The notes under the pieces: model-generated
What the model saw: only the letters and a program-made list of their open reading frames with translations
Database searches by the model: none
Told to the model about the DNA's origin: nothing
Program-made: the position numbers and the translations under genes
Assembly: GCF_018224955.1 (NCBI RefSeq)
Contig: NZ_JAGTUU010000001.1
Span: 434,001 to 498,000, forward strand
Origin: Thetidibacter halocola
GTDB taxonomy: Bacteria; Pseudomonadota; Alphaproteobacteria; Rhodobacterales; Rhodobacteraceae
Direction: 5' to 3'
DNA length: 64,000 bases
Part shown: positions 53,156 through 61,990 of the stretch, one piece after another
How the letters are laid out: every line of letters begins with the position of its first letter
Position numbering within the stretch: position 1 is the first letter of the stretch

Positions 53156-54000
53156 GCGGCCTGCCGGGTTTCCTGCGCGGCGCAACGCAGGCGCCGATCC
53201 AGACCGTGGCCGGTCCGGTGCGGGCGGGCTCCTTCGGGTTGATCGCGCAGGGGTCGGCGTGGAAATACACACTGCAACACGACCGGCCCGCCGATTTCCT
53301 GCTGCTGATGACCCGCGGCCAGGGCCGCGCGGTGATCGAGGGCGTCCGCCGTGGCCTGTCCACACATCATGCGCTGTTCGTGCCCGCCGGCACGCTGTTC
53401 TCGCTCGACCTGCCCACCGGCACACAGGCGCTTTACATGGAAAGCCCGGCGGGCCTCACCGACCGGCTGCCCGACTCGGCCCTGCTGATGCGGGTGCGCG
53501 ACAGCATGGCTCAGGCCGAACTGACGGCAGAGATCGACGCCATGGCGCGCGAGATCGCGGGCCACCGGCCCCGCGCGCTCGAGGCGCTGGAGGCGCGGGT
53601 GCGGCTGGTCTCGGTCTGGCTGCACCGGCAGGTGGCGGCCGGCTCGGTCGAGCCCGGCGCCGATGGCGCCTCGCAACGGCTGGCGCGGCGTTTCGCAAGG
53701 ATCGTGGTGCGCGCCTATCGCAACCCCGCGCCGATGGCCGACCATGCCGAGGCGCTGGACGTCACGCCCACGCACCTGACACGGGTCTGCAAGCAGACCT
53801 GCGGGCGCACCGCAGCCGACATGCTGGCCGAACGCCGCCTGCACGCCGCGCGCATGGCGCTGGAAACCGGCACCCAGCCGGTGCAGGCCATCGCGCAAAG
53901 CCTGGGCTTCGCGTCGGCGGCCTATTTCTCGCGTTTCGTGCAGGTCCAGACCGGCCACAGCCCCACCGCCCTGCGCAAGGCCGCGCGCAAGCGCGCCTGA
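53152..54000 (+). CDS. AraC family transcriptional regulator
   Basis: A 282-residue regulator. The N-terminal cupin-like ligand-sensing domain (about 25-110) contains [15 protein letters not shown] and [16 protein letters not shown]. The C-terminal AraC/XylS domain has two HTHs: [20 protein letters not shown] and [20 protein letters not shown]. It overlaps miaA by 4 bp but probably acts on the adjacent ABC transporter operon, whose promoter region carries direct repeats at 22-bp spacing (54048-54081). The inducer is unknown. Confidence 0.88.
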   Translation: MSGLPGFLRGATQAPIQTVAGPVRAGSFGLIAQGSAWKYTLQHDRPADFLLLMTRGQGRAVIEGVRRGLSTHHALFVPAGTLFSLDLPTGTQALYMESPAGLTDRLPDSALLMRVRDSMAQAELTAEIDAMAREIAGHRPRALEALEARVRLVSVWLHRQVAAGSVEPGADGASQRLARRFARIVVRAYRNPAPMADHAEALDVTPTHLTRVCKQTCGRTAADMLAERRLHAARMALETGTQPVQAIAQSLGFASAAYFSRFVQVQTGHSPTALRKAARKRA

Positions 54001-54030
54001 CCGCTGCGGCGCAGCACGGACGGAAAACCC

Positions 54031-54040
54031 GGTTGCAACC
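54031..54040. promoter_or_regulatory. Palindrome GGTTGCAACC
   Basis: A perfect 10-bp palindrome 8 bp before the first direct repeat, in the gap between the AraC gene and the transporter. It may be part of the same control region, but is short. Confidence 0.25.
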
Positions 54041-54047
54041 CCGGGCC

Positions 54048-54081
54048 TGTCGTTTTTGTATGGGCCCCATGTCGTTTTTGT
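54048..54081 (+). promoter_or_regulatory. Direct repeats, likely AraC-type operator
   Basis: TGTCGTTTTTGT occurs exactly twice, at 54048-54059 and 54070-54081, 22 bp apart (two helical turns). Head-to-tail half-sites on one face of the DNA are the classical target of AraC-family regulators. The pair lies between the AraC gene and the ABC operon, 151 bp before the first transporter gene. The T-run makes it stand out in GC-rich sequence. Confidence 0.6.
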
Positions 54082-54231
54082 TTTGCGAAATGACGATGCA
54101 GGTCGTTGACGTGAACGCCCCCACCGTGCCGAATGGGCGCAATGGAGCAAGGCGCCGCGATGGAACGCGGCCAGACGACGGCACAGCCCGCAAGACCCCG
54201 AAAGCCACCGACGTGTCACAGGGAGAAAGAC

Positions 54232-55887
54232 ATGACGATCAACCACCCGGCCAGCCGGATCCACCCCGCGGCGCAGATGTATGCCCGCGAACTGCAAGAG
54301 GGCCGGATCGGCCGCCGCGAATTCCTGACCCGTGCCACCGCGATGGGCCTGACGGCCGGCGCGGCCTATGCGCTGGGCGGCCTGACCCAGCCGGCGCAGG
54401 CCGCGGCCCATGCCCAGACGGGCGGCACGCTGCGCATCCAGACCAGCATCAAGGCGATGAAGGAGCCGCGCTCCTATGACTGGTCCGAGGTCGGCAACCA
54501 GAGCCGTGGCATCCTTGAATACCTCGTGGAATACAATGCCGACGGCACCTTCCGAGGCATGCTGCTGGAAGGCTGGGAGGTCAACGACGACGCCACGCAA
54601 TACACGCTCAAGGTGCGTCCGGGCGTGAAATGGCATGACGGCACCGATTTCACCGCCGCCGATGTGGTGCGCAACATCGAGGGCTGGTGCGACGCCAGCG
54701 TCGAGACCAACTCGATGGCCTCGCGCTTGGGTGGGCTGATTGCGGACGGCAAGCCGCGCGAGGGCGCGATCACCGCGCCCGACGACATGACCGTGGTGCT
54801 GAACCTCAGCACGCCCGACATCGCGATCATCGCCAACATGTCGGACTATCCTTCGGCCATCGCGCACAAGGATCACGACCCCGAGGCGCCCTACGACACC
54901 TGGATCGGCACAGGTCCCTATCGCGGGGTCGAACTCAAGGTTGGCGAGCGCTGCGTGATGGAACGCACCGAACAGCCTTGGTGGGGCACCGAGGTCTTTG
55001 GCGGGCCTTACCTCGACCGGATCGAGATGCTGGACTACGGCACCGACCCCGCCGGCTGGCTGGCCGCTGCCGAGGCCGAGGAAGTCGACGTGCTGTATGA
55101 AACCGTGGGCGAGTTCATCGACGTGATGGACGCGATCGGCTGGACCCGGACCGAGGCGGTGACCGCCGCGACGCTGGTGATCCGTCCGAACCAGGTGGCG
55201 CAGGTGGGCGACATCGTACCCTACGCCACCGCGCCGGTGCGCCGGGCGCTGAACATGGCGGTCGACAACAATGTATGCCTGGAACTGGGCTACTCGGGCC
55301 GCGGCATCGTCGCCGAGAACCACCATGTCTGCCCGATCCACCCGGCCTATGCCGATATCGGCGCGCCGGAATTCGACCCGGCCAAGGCCAAGGCCGAGAT
55401 GGACGCCGCCGGCATGGCCGACTTCACCCACGAGCTCATCACGCTCGACGACGATTTCGAGCGCAACACCGGCGCCGCCATCGTGGCCCAGTTGAACGAT
55501 GCGGGGATTTCCGCCAGCCACAAGGTCCTGCCCGGCTCGACCTTCTGGAACGACTGGACGAAATATCCTTTCTCGGCGACCTCTTGGAACCACCGCCCTC
55601 TCGAGGTGCAGATCCTGGCGCTGGCCTATCGCACCGGCGAGGCATGGAACGAATCCGCCTTTTCGAACGCCGAGTTCGACGCCCTGCTCGACCAGGCGCT
55701 GGCCATCGCCGATGCCGACAAGCGGCGCGAGGTCATGGCGAAGATCGAGCAGATCATGCGCGACGAGGGCGTCATCATCCAGCCCTACTGGCGCGGCCTC
55801 TACAACCACCACACCCCGAACGTGGTGGGTGTCGAGAAGCACCCGTCGCACGAGTTCCACTTCTACAAGTTCGGCTTCGCCGCCTGA
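54232..55887 (+). CDS. ABC transporter substrate-binding protein (family 5)
   Basis: A 551-residue periplasmic solute-binding protein for peptides or similar cations/oligosaccharides (SBP family 5). A Tat-like signal [17 protein letters not shown] (RR followed by EFL) precedes a hydrophobic stretch and AQAAAHAQT. The family core includes [20 protein letters not shown], then [20 protein letters not shown] (the WHDG block) and [17 protein letters not shown]. The start has GGGAGAAA upstream. It is the first gene of a four-gene uptake operon, followed by a strong hairpin (55893-55926). The cargo is unknown. Confidence 0.92.
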   Translation: MTINHPASRIHPAAQMYARELQEGRIGRREFLTRATAMGLTAGAAYALGGLTQPAQAAAHAQTGGTLRIQTSIKAMKEPRSYDWSEVGNQSRGILEYLVEYNADGTFRGMLLEGWEVNDDATQYTLKVRPGVKWHDGTDFTAADVVRNIEGWCDASVETNSMASRLGGLIADGKPREGAITAPDDMTVVLNLSTPDIAIIANMSDYPSAIAHKDHDPEAPYDTWIGTGPYRGVELKVGERCVMERTEQPWWGTEVFGGPYLDRIEMLDYGTDPAGWLAAAEAEEVDVLYETVGEFIDVMDAIGWTRTEAVTAATLVIRPNQVAQVGDIVPYATAPVRRALNMAVDNNVCLELGYSGRGIVAENHHVCPIHPAYADIGAPEFDPAKAKAEMDAAGMADFTHELITLDDDFERNTGAAIVAQLNDAGISASHKVLPGSTFWNDWTKYPFSATSWNHRPLEVQILALAYRTGEAWNESAFSNAEFDALLDQALAIADADKRREVMAKIEQIMRDEGVIIQPYWRGLYNHHTPNVVGVEKHPSHEFHFYKFGFAA

Positions 55888-55892
55888 TCGCC

Positions 55893-55926
55893 GGACCGGG
55901 CCGCGCCAACTTGCGCGGCCCGGTCC
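55893..55926. other. Strong intercistronic hairpin after the binding-protein gene
   Basis: GGACCGGGCCGCGC and GCGCGGCCCGGTCC form a perfect 14-bp stem with the loop CAACTT. A second, weaker hairpin (ACGGGCG...CGCCCGT) follows near 55935. No T-run is present, so this is not a terminator by itself. A likely role is to block 3' exonucleases and keep the upstream binding-protein mRNA at higher level than the permease mRNA. Confidence 0.7.
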
Positions 55927-55995
55927 CAACGATGACGGGCGGGCACTACGCCCGTCCGTTCCGGCATCCCGCCGGACAGAGCCCGGAGGGCCACG

Positions 55996-57042
55996 ATGGG
56001 ACTTTTCATCCTGCGCCGCGTCGGCGTGATGCTGCTGACCAGCCTCTGCCTGACCTTCGTCGTCTTCTTCCTGACGAACCTGCATCCCAACCTCGAAAAA
56101 CTGGCAAAGACGCAGGGCAACGTCCGGATGACCGACGAACAGGTCGAAGTCTGGCTGGAAAACCGCGGCTACATGCGCCCGGTGATCGTGAAATACGGCG
56201 AATGGCTGGGCGTCGCGCCCGGCTGGACGCGCACGACCGAGGACGGCACGGTGACAGGCCGCTGCGTTGCGCTGGCCGCGACGCCGGACGAGGCGTCCAC
56301 CTTCTGCGGCGTGCTCCAGGGGTGGTGGGGCGGCTCGACCGTGTTCAAGGAACCCGTGCTGGGCATCGTCGGCGAGAAACTGGCGCTGACCGGGCGATTG
56401 ATGCTGTGGGTCATGCTGCTGATGGTGCCCTCGGCGCTGATCGTCGGCGTGCTAGCGGGGATGCGCGAGGGCAGCCCGCTGGACCGCACGCTGTCGACGG
56501 TGTCGATCACCACGACGGCGACGCCGGAATATGTCTCGGGCGTGCTGTTCATCGCGATCTTCACGTCCAGCGCGGTGGGTCTGAAATGGTTCAAGGGCAC
56601 CGCCGCCTCGGCGATGGACGCCCCGGATTTCGAGAATTTCTTTCTGCCGGTGCTGACCATCGCGCTGTATGGCATGGGCTATATCGCCCGGATGACGCGA
56701 GCGTCCATGGCCGAGGTGATGACCGCGCAGTACATCCGCACCGCCCGGCTGAAGGGCGTTGGGTTCCGCGCCATCGTGCTGAAACACGCGCTGCGCAACG
56801 CGCTGATCGCGCCCTTCACCGTCATCATGCTGCAATTCCCCTGGCTGCTGAACGGCGTGGTGATCGTCGAGACCCTGTTCAACTACAAGGGCTTTGGCTG
56901 GACGCTGGTGCAGGCGGCAGGGAACAACGACATCGAGCTGTTGCTGGGCGTGTCGGTCGTATCGGTCTTCGTGGTGCTGGTGACGCAGCTCATCTCGGAC
57001 ATCGGCTATGTCTATCTCAACCCGCGCATCAGCGTGACCTGA
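55996..57042 (+). CDS. ABC transporter permease (DppB type)
   Basis: A 348-residue inner-membrane permease. The N-terminus MGLFILRRVGVMLLTSLCLT is the DppB-type start. A periplasmic insert (about 30-125) includes FCGVLQGWWGGSTVFKEPVL. The family's EAA-type cytoplasmic motif is RASMAEVMTAQYIRTARLKG. The C-terminal helices end the domain. The start codon precedes this conserved block; GAGGG lies upstream. It pairs with the DppC-type gene 13 bp downstream. Confidence 0.92.
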   Translation: MGLFILRRVGVMLLTSLCLTFVVFFLTNLHPNLEKLAKTQGNVRMTDEQVEVWLENRGYMRPVIVKYGEWLGVAPGWTRTTEDGTVTGRCVALAATPDEASTFCGVLQGWWGGSTVFKEPVLGIVGEKLALTGRLMLWVMLLMVPSALIVGVLAGMREGSPLDRTLSTVSITTTATPEYVSGVLFIAIFTSSAVGLKWFKGTAASAMDAPDFENFFLPVLTIALYGMGYIARMTRASMAEVMTAQYIRTARLKGVGFRAIVLKHALRNALIAPFTVIMLQFPWLLNGVVIVETLFNYKGFGWTLVQAAGNNDIELLLGVSVVSVFVVLVTQLISDIGYVYLNPRISVT

Positions 57043-57055
57043 CGGAGGCGAGACC

Positions 57056-58498
57056 ATGGACCCGCTAACCTGGACAGGTAGCCTTGGCACCGTGCTGAAC
57101 CCTGTGCTGTTCTTCCTCGTGCCGCTCTTCGGCGTCGCGGTAGCCGCGCGCATCCTGCTGAGCCTGGTGACGCCCGAAACCGCCGTGCAGAGCAATCCCG
57201 ACGGCACGCTGGTGGCCACGGGCGGGATGCAGGGCGGCGCACGGATGGCATCGAACGGGCTGGGCCTGCTGCTACTGGTTGTGTTGCTGGCCTACCTCGC
57301 GCTGGGTGCCGTCATGGGCCCGCAGGCGGGCATCATCGGCGCCATGTCGCAGCAGTTCGTGCCTGTGTGGATTGCACTGGCCGCCACCTATGCCCTGTCG
57401 ATCCGCTACAAACGCAGGCTGGGCCTTTACGGCAAGCTGTTCGATTCCACGATTGGGATGATCGGCTTTGGCATCGTGATGTTCTGGGTCTTCACCGCCT
57501 TCTTTGCCGGCGTGTTCGACTGGATCGCCACGCAGGATTCGCTGTCGCAGATGTCGGGAATGAAGAACAAGCTGCCCGGAGAACCGCTGGCGCAGCCCGA
57601 GGACGGGACCTATCCTTGGTATCTGCTGGGCGGCGACAACCTGGCGCGGGACGTCTTCTCGCGCATGGTCGAGGGCAGCCTGGTGGTGATCGCCATCGCG
57701 CCGCTGGCGACACTCTTCGCCTTCATGGTGGGGATCACGCTGGGCCTGCCGGCGGGCTATTACGGCGGGCGGCTGGACACACTGCTGTCCTTTCTCGCCA
57801 ACCTGATCCTCGCCTTCCCGGTGATCCTGCTGTTCTACCTGCTGGTGACGCCCGAGATCGTGCTGACCGGCCTGCCGCAATACATGGCGGTGGTGCTGTT
57901 CCTGTTCCCGCTGATCTTTGCCGGGGTGCTGATCCACGCGCGATACCGCACCCAGCCGCCGCGAAACGCACTGTGGCTGTCCGTGGTGCTGGTGCCGATG
58001 GCGGTGATCTACCTGTCGGCGATCAACGAGCCGGAATCGAAGGTGACCTTCTGGCCGCTCGACCTGTTCGACATCCCGTCGGGCATCCTGACGGTCTTCG
58101 TCTCGGTTGTCTTCGTCAACGCTCCGACGGTCTTCCGCATCGTGCGGGGCCTGGTGATGGACATCAAGACGCGCGACTATGTCGCCGCCGCCCAGACCCG
58201 GGGCGAGCGCCCCTGGTACATCATGCTGTGGGAGATCCTGCCCAACGCGCGCGGCCCGCTGATCGTCGATTTCTGCCTGCGCATCGGCTATACCACGATC
58301 CTTCTGGGCACGCTGGGCTTCTTTGGGCTGGGCCTGCCGCCGGAAAGCCCGGACTGGGGCACGACGATCAATGACGGGCGGCGCCTGCTGTCGATCTACC
58401 TGCACCCCGCCCTGCCGCCGGCGCTGGCGCTGCTCAGCCTCGTGCTGGGGTTGAACCTGCTGGCCGACGGGCTGCGCGAGGAATCGTTGCGCGACTGA
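57056..58498 (+). CDS. ABC transporter permease (DppC type)
   Basis: A 480-residue permease, much longer than typical DppC (about 300). The canonical core lies in the second half: MVEGSLVVIAIAPLATLFAF, ITLGLPAGYYGGRLDTLLSF and the EAA loop RDYVAAAQTRGERPWYIMLW. The first half (about 1-200) has extra hydrophobic segments (VLNPVLFFLVPLFGVAVAAR, LLLLVVLLAYLALGA) and GGDNLARDVFSRMVEG at the junction, the usual DppC start. The extension is an unusual feature of this transporter subfamily. It ends 97 bp before the ATPase gene. Confidence 0.92.
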   Translation: MDPLTWTGSLGTVLNPVLFFLVPLFGVAVAARILLSLVTPETAVQSNPDGTLVATGGMQGGARMASNGLGLLLLVVLLAYLALGAVMGPQAGIIGAMSQQFVPVWIALAATYALSIRYKRRLGLYGKLFDSTIGMIGFGIVMFWVFTAFFAGVFDWIATQDSLSQMSGMKNKLPGEPLAQPEDGTYPWYLLGGDNLARDVFSRMVEGSLVVIAIAPLATLFAFMVGITLGLPAGYYGGRLDTLLSFLANLILAFPVILLFYLLVTPEIVLTGLPQYMAVVLFLFPLIFAGVLIHARYRTQPPRNALWLSVVLVPMAVIYLSAINEPESKVTFWPLDLFDIPSGILTVFVSVVFVNAPTVFRIVRGLVMDIKTRDYVAAAQTRGERPWYIMLWEILPNARGPLIVDFCLRIGYTTILLGTLGFFGLGLPPESPDWGTTINDGRRLLSIYLHPALPPALALLSLVLGLNLLADGLREESLRD

Positions 58499-58512
58499 AC
58501 GCGGGGCGGACC

Positions 58513-58563
58513 GGGGGCTCTGCCCCCGGCCCCCAGGATACTCGAGGCCAGAAGAACACAGGG
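58513..58563 (+). repeat. Dispersed intergenic repeat, copy 4
   Basis: This copy reads GGGGGCTCTGCCCCC (perfect hairpin arms), GGCCCCCAGGATACTCGAGG and CCAGAAGAACACAGGG. It is the closest match to copy 1. It fills much of the gap between the DppC-type permease and the fused ATPase gene, without splitting the operon's gene order, and is on the sense strand there. Confidence 0.85.
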
Positions 58564-58595
58564 CGCAGGCCCGTTGAACCGACCGGGAGAGAGCG

Positions 58596-60680
58596 ATGAA
58601 GGACACCAGCCAGGAGCCCATCCTCGAGATCGAGAACCTGTCGATCTCGTTCTTCACCCGCCTGCGCGAGATCCCGGCAGTGATGGATTTCTCGGTCCGG
58701 GTCATGCCGGGCGAGGCGGTGGGGCTGGTGGGCGAAAGCGGCTGCGGCAAGTCCACCGTGGCGCTGGGGGTGATGCAGGATCTCGGCAAGAACGGGCGGA
58801 TCGTCGGCGGATCGATCCGGTTCAGGGGGCGCGAGCTGAACACGATGGGCCCCGAGGCACTGCGGCGGATCCGCGGCTCGGAGATCGCCATGATCTACCA
58901 GGAGCCGATGGCGAGCCTGAACCCGGCGATGAAGATCGGGCGGCAGCTGATGGAAGTGCCGATGATCCACAAGGGCGCCTCGGAGAAGGAGGCGTTCGAG
59001 CGCGCGCTTCAGGTGGTGACAGACGTCAAGCTGCCCGACCCGAAACGCATCCTCGACAGCTATCCGCACCAGCTGTCGGGCGGCCAGCAGCAGCGCATCG
59101 TCATCGCCATGGCGCTGATGGCGGAACCGACGCTGCTGATCCTCGACGAGCCGACCACCGCGCTGGACGTCACGGTGGAGGCCGCCGTGGTCGACCTGGT
59201 GAAAGAGCTGGGCCGCAAGTATGGAACGTCGATGCTGTTCATCAGCCACAACCTCGGGCTCGTGCTGGAGACCTGCGACCGGATCTGCGTGATGTATTCC
59301 GGCGAGGCGGTCGAGACCGGCGCCATCGACGACGTGTTCGACCGGATGCGGCATCCCTACACGCAGGCGCTGTTCCGTTCGATCCCGCTGCCCGGCGCGG
59401 ACAAGGCGGCGCGGCCGCTGGTGGCGATCCCGGGCAATTTCCCGCTGCCGCATGAACGCCCCCGGGGCTGCAATTTCGGCCCGCGCTGCGATTACTTCGA
59501 GGCCGGGCGCTGCGATGCGGGCGACATTCCCATGGCGAATGTCGAGGGCGACACGCGGCACCGCACCCGCTGCCTGAAATTCGACGAGATCGACTGGGAC
59601 GCGCCACCCGCCAACGTCATCACGCATGAAAAGGCGCAGCCGGGGCGCGTCGTGCTCAAGATGGACGACCTGCGGAAATACTACGAGGTGGCGGCCAACG
59701 CGCTGTTCGGCGGATCGGGCGTGCGCAAGGTGGTCAAGGCGAACGAGACGCTGAGCTTCGAGGCGCGCGAATCCGAGACGCTGGCCATCGTGGGCGAGTC
59801 GGGCTGCGGCAAGTCGACATTCGCCAAGGTGCTGATGGGGCTCGAGACCGCGACCAGCGGCAAGATCATCCTCGACAACCGCGAGGTGCAGGACATCCCC
59901 ATCGAGGCGCGCGACGCCCGCACCATCGCCGACATCCAGATGGTGTTCCAGAACCCGTTCGACACACTGAACCCCTCGATGACCGTGGGCCGGCAGATCA
60001 TCCGCGCGCTCGAGGTCTTCGACGTGGGCAACAGCGACGCCGAGCGGCGCGAACGGATGCTGACGCTGCTGGACCTGGTGAAACTGCCGCGCGCCTTCGC
60101 CGAGCGCATGCCGCGCCAGCTGTCGGGCGGGCAGAAGCAGCGCGTGGGCATCGCGCGGGCCTTTGCCGGGGGCGCGCGGATCGTGGTCGCGGACGAACCC
60201 GTCTCGGCGCTGGACGTGTCCGTGCAGGCGGCCGTGACCGACCTGCTGATGGAGATCCAGCGCGAGCAGAAGACGACGCTGCTGTTCATCTCCCATGACC
60301 TGAGCATCGTGCGGTATCTCAGCGACCGGGTGCTGGTCATGTATCTCGGCCACGTGGTCGAGATCGGCGATACGGAACAGGTCTTTGCCCCGCCCTATCA
60401 CCCCTATACCGAGGCGCTGCTGTCGGCCGTGCCCATCGCCGACACCTCGGTGCACAAGCAGCGCATCGTGCTGGAGGGCGATGTGCCTTCCGCGATGAAC
60501 CCGCCGCCGGGCTGCCCGTTCCAGACGCGCTGCCGCTGGAAGGCGAAGGTGCCGGGCGACCTGTGCGAGCGCGAGGTGCCGCCGATGCTCCGCATGGCCG
60601 AGGGCCACCAGGTCAAGTGTCACCTGTCCGAGGCCGATTTCGCCAGCATGGAGCCGGTCATCACCATCGCGGCGGAGTGA
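58596..60680 (+). CDS. Fused peptide ABC transporter ATPase (DppD-DppF)
   Basis: A 694-residue protein joining two ABC ATPase units that are usually separate. Unit 1 (about 8-260): Walker A GESGCGKST, signature LSGGQQQRIVIAMA, Walker B LLILDEPTTALDV. Unit 2 (about 352-600): Walker A GESGCGKST, signature LSGGQKQRVGIARA, Walker B IVVADEPVSALDV. Each is followed by a Cys-rich OppD/DppD-type C-terminal motif (CNFGPRCDYFEAGRC; CPFQTRCRWKAKVPGDLCE). One polypeptide can therefore supply both nucleotide-binding sites of the transporter. The start has GGGAGAG upstream. Confidence 0.94.
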   Translation: MKDTSQEPILEIENLSISFFTRLREIPAVMDFSVRVMPGEAVGLVGESGCGKSTVALGVMQDLGKNGRIVGGSIRFRGRELNTMGPEALRRIRGSEIAMIYQEPMASLNPAMKIGRQLMEVPMIHKGASEKEAFERALQVVTDVKLPDPKRILDSYPHQLSGGQQQRIVIAMALMAEPTLLILDEPTTALDVTVEAAVVDLVKELGRKYGTSMLFISHNLGLVLETCDRICVMYSGEAVETGAIDDVFDRMRHPYTQALFRSIPLPGADKAARPLVAIPGNFPLPHERPRGCNFGPRCDYFEAGRCDAGDIPMANVEGDTRHRTRCLKFDEIDWDAPPANVITHEKAQPGRVVLKMDDLRKYYEVAANALFGGSGVRKVVKANETLSFEARESETLAIVGESGCGKSTFAKVLMGLETATSGKIILDNREVQDIPIEARDARTIADIQMVFQNPFDTLNPSMTVGRQIIRALEVFDVGNSDAERRERMLTLLDLVKLPRAFAERMPRQLSGGQKQRVGIARAFAGGARIVVADEPVSALDVSVQAAVTDLLMEIQREQKTTLLFISHDLSIVRYLSDRVLVMYLGHVVEIGDTEQVFAPPYHPYTEALLSAVPIADTSVHKQRIVLEGDVPSAMNPPPGCPFQTRCRWKAKVPGDLCEREVPPMLRMAEGHQVKCHLSEADFASMEPVITIAAE

Positions 60681-60760
60681 CATCCGCGCACGGTTGACAG
60701 GGCCGTTGCCGCTGCGTGTCATGGCCGGACACGTTCCGCCAGCCAGACGAGGACCGCGCC

Positions 60761-61525
60761 ATGCCCCCTGTCCTGCTCGCCCCGGCCTTTATCCTGGGCA
60801 CCGCGGCCCTCGCGCTGGCGGTCTATTTCCTGACCCGTCGCATCGTCGGGCAGGAGTTCGGCGACCAGACGGAAACGCTGGCCGGGTCGGTGATCTTCCG
60901 CGTGTCGGCGCTGCACGGGCTGATCCTGGCGCTGGTCTTTGCGCAGGAGCTGCTCGACTACAACAAGCTGCAGGGCAACCTCGTGCTCGAGGCGACCGCG
61001 GTGGCCGACATCTACAATGACATCCGCCGTTACGATCCCGACCAGGCGCCCGCGATTCAGGCGGCGCTGTCGGCCTATGTGCGCGAGGTCATCGACGAGG
61101 AATGGCGCGCCCTGTCCGAGGTCCGCCGGCTGGAGAGCGAGGGCTGGCGCCTGCGCGAGGTCGTCTATCTCGGCGTGCTGGACTTGGTGCCGCAGACCCC
61201 CCGGCAGGAGGCCCTGCGCCATCACATGCTGGACAAGGCGCAGCGGATCGCCGAGTTCCGGCAGGACCGCGAGAACACCGCCCTGCACCGGATCAGCCCG
61301 CTGTTCTGGACGGCCGCGCTGGCGGGCATCGTGCTGGTGACGGTGCCCTATTTCATCTTCGCGCCCTCGCGCCTGCACGTGGCGCTGCTGTCGGTCTATG
61401 GCGGGTTCACCGGACTCATAATGTACGTGATCTTTGCCTTCTCGGACCCGTTCGGCGGGCCGGGTGCCCTGCAACCCGTGGCTTTCGAGCGGCTGGCCGA
61501 ACAGGGGATCGGCGCCCCGGGCTGA
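60761..61525 (+). CDS. DUF4239 family membrane protein
   Basis: A 254-residue protein with about four hydrophobic segments (about 4-26, 45-70, 188-212, 217-238). The central soluble part is helical (LQGNLVLEATAVADIYNDIR, then RYDPDQAPAIQAALSAYVRE). FSDPFGGPGAL near the end is a feature of the DUF4239/bestrophin-like family, whose function is unproven. The ATG at 60761 has CGAGGA upstream; an earlier ATG (60719) gives a longer, non-conserved start. It follows the ABC operon by 80 bp. Confidence 0.75.
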   Translation: MPPVLLAPAFILGTAALALAVYFLTRRIVGQEFGDQTETLAGSVIFRVSALHGLILALVFAQELLDYNKLQGNLVLEATAVADIYNDIRRYDPDQAPAIQAALSAYVREVIDEEWRALSEVRRLESEGWRLREVVYLGVLDLVPQTPRQEALRHHMLDKAQRIAEFRQDRENTALHRISPLFWTAALAGIVLVTVPYFIFAPSRLHVALLSVYGGFTGLIMYVIFAFSDPFGGPGALQPVAFERLAEQGIGAPG

Positions 61526-61556
61526 TCGCCACCCGCGCTGTCACAAGGCGGCAACA

Positions 61557-61657
61557 GTGACGCAGCGTCACGTCATGGCGATCCTTTGACCGGATGGTCA
61601 AATTTCTGCACCTGCATTATGATTTTTTCGGGCCCTGATTGAGTCAGCCGGCTCAAT
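61557..61657. promoter_or_regulatory. Three palindromes upstream of the 72-residue gene
   Basis: GTGACGC-a-GCGTCAC (61557-61571), TTTGACC-ggat-GGTCAAA (61585-61602) and ATTGAG-N8-CTCAAT (61638-61657) are perfect inverted repeats in the 240 bp before the small gene. The first may partly serve as the end of the upstream transcript. Three distinct palindromes within 100 bp suggest a control region for more than one regulator. Confidence 0.5.
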
Positions 61658-61765
61658 TCGGGTGTGGGGATGGAACCTCCGGCCACATGCGGCATTTCCC
61701 CTGGTAGCACCGCGAACGCGCGTTCCGGGTGTCAGAAAGGGTGTTTGCGCGCGAGGATAGAAGCG

Positions 61766-61984
61766 ATGAACGGCACCGACGTCTTGCTGAACGACATGTT
61801 GCGGCATCTCGACAGCCTAGAGCTGCAAGAGCGACTGACGCGCCTGCACGACCTGACCGTCACCTTGCTGGACAGGCTGGGCTATGAGCTGGCGCATCAC
61901 GCCACGAACGAGCAGGCCCGCACCGCCTTCATCCTGTCGAGCGAATTGCGCAAACGGATCGCGCTGGACCGTGCCGGGGACTGA
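61766..61984 (+). CDS. Small orphan protein
   Basis: A 72-residue, mostly helical cytoplasmic protein. Leu-rich helices (LLNDMLRHLDSLELQERLTR, then LHDLTVTLLDRLG) suggest a helical-hairpin or coiled-coil dimer. No family recognised. The ATG at 61766 has GAGGA 8 bases upstream, supporting it as a real gene; longer in-frame starts to 61664 lack this. It has an elaborate upstream region (three palindromes) and ends 6 bp from the convergent transglycosylase gene. Confidence 0.7.
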   Translation: MNGTDVLLNDMLRHLDSLELQERLTRLHDLTVTLLDRLGYELAHHATNEQARTAFILSSELRKRIALDRAGD

Positions 61985-61990
61985 GCGCGC

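Noticed and set aside
52507-56085. Very long minus-strand reading frame (1192 codons) opposite miaA, the AraC gene and the binding-protein gene
   Set aside because: Known conserved domains lie on the plus strand. The antisense frame is a GC-bias shadow without conserved motifs or ribosome site.
58434-60722. 762-codon minus-strand frame opposite the fused ATPase
   Set aside because: Antisense of two complete ABC ATPase units; no motif of its own.
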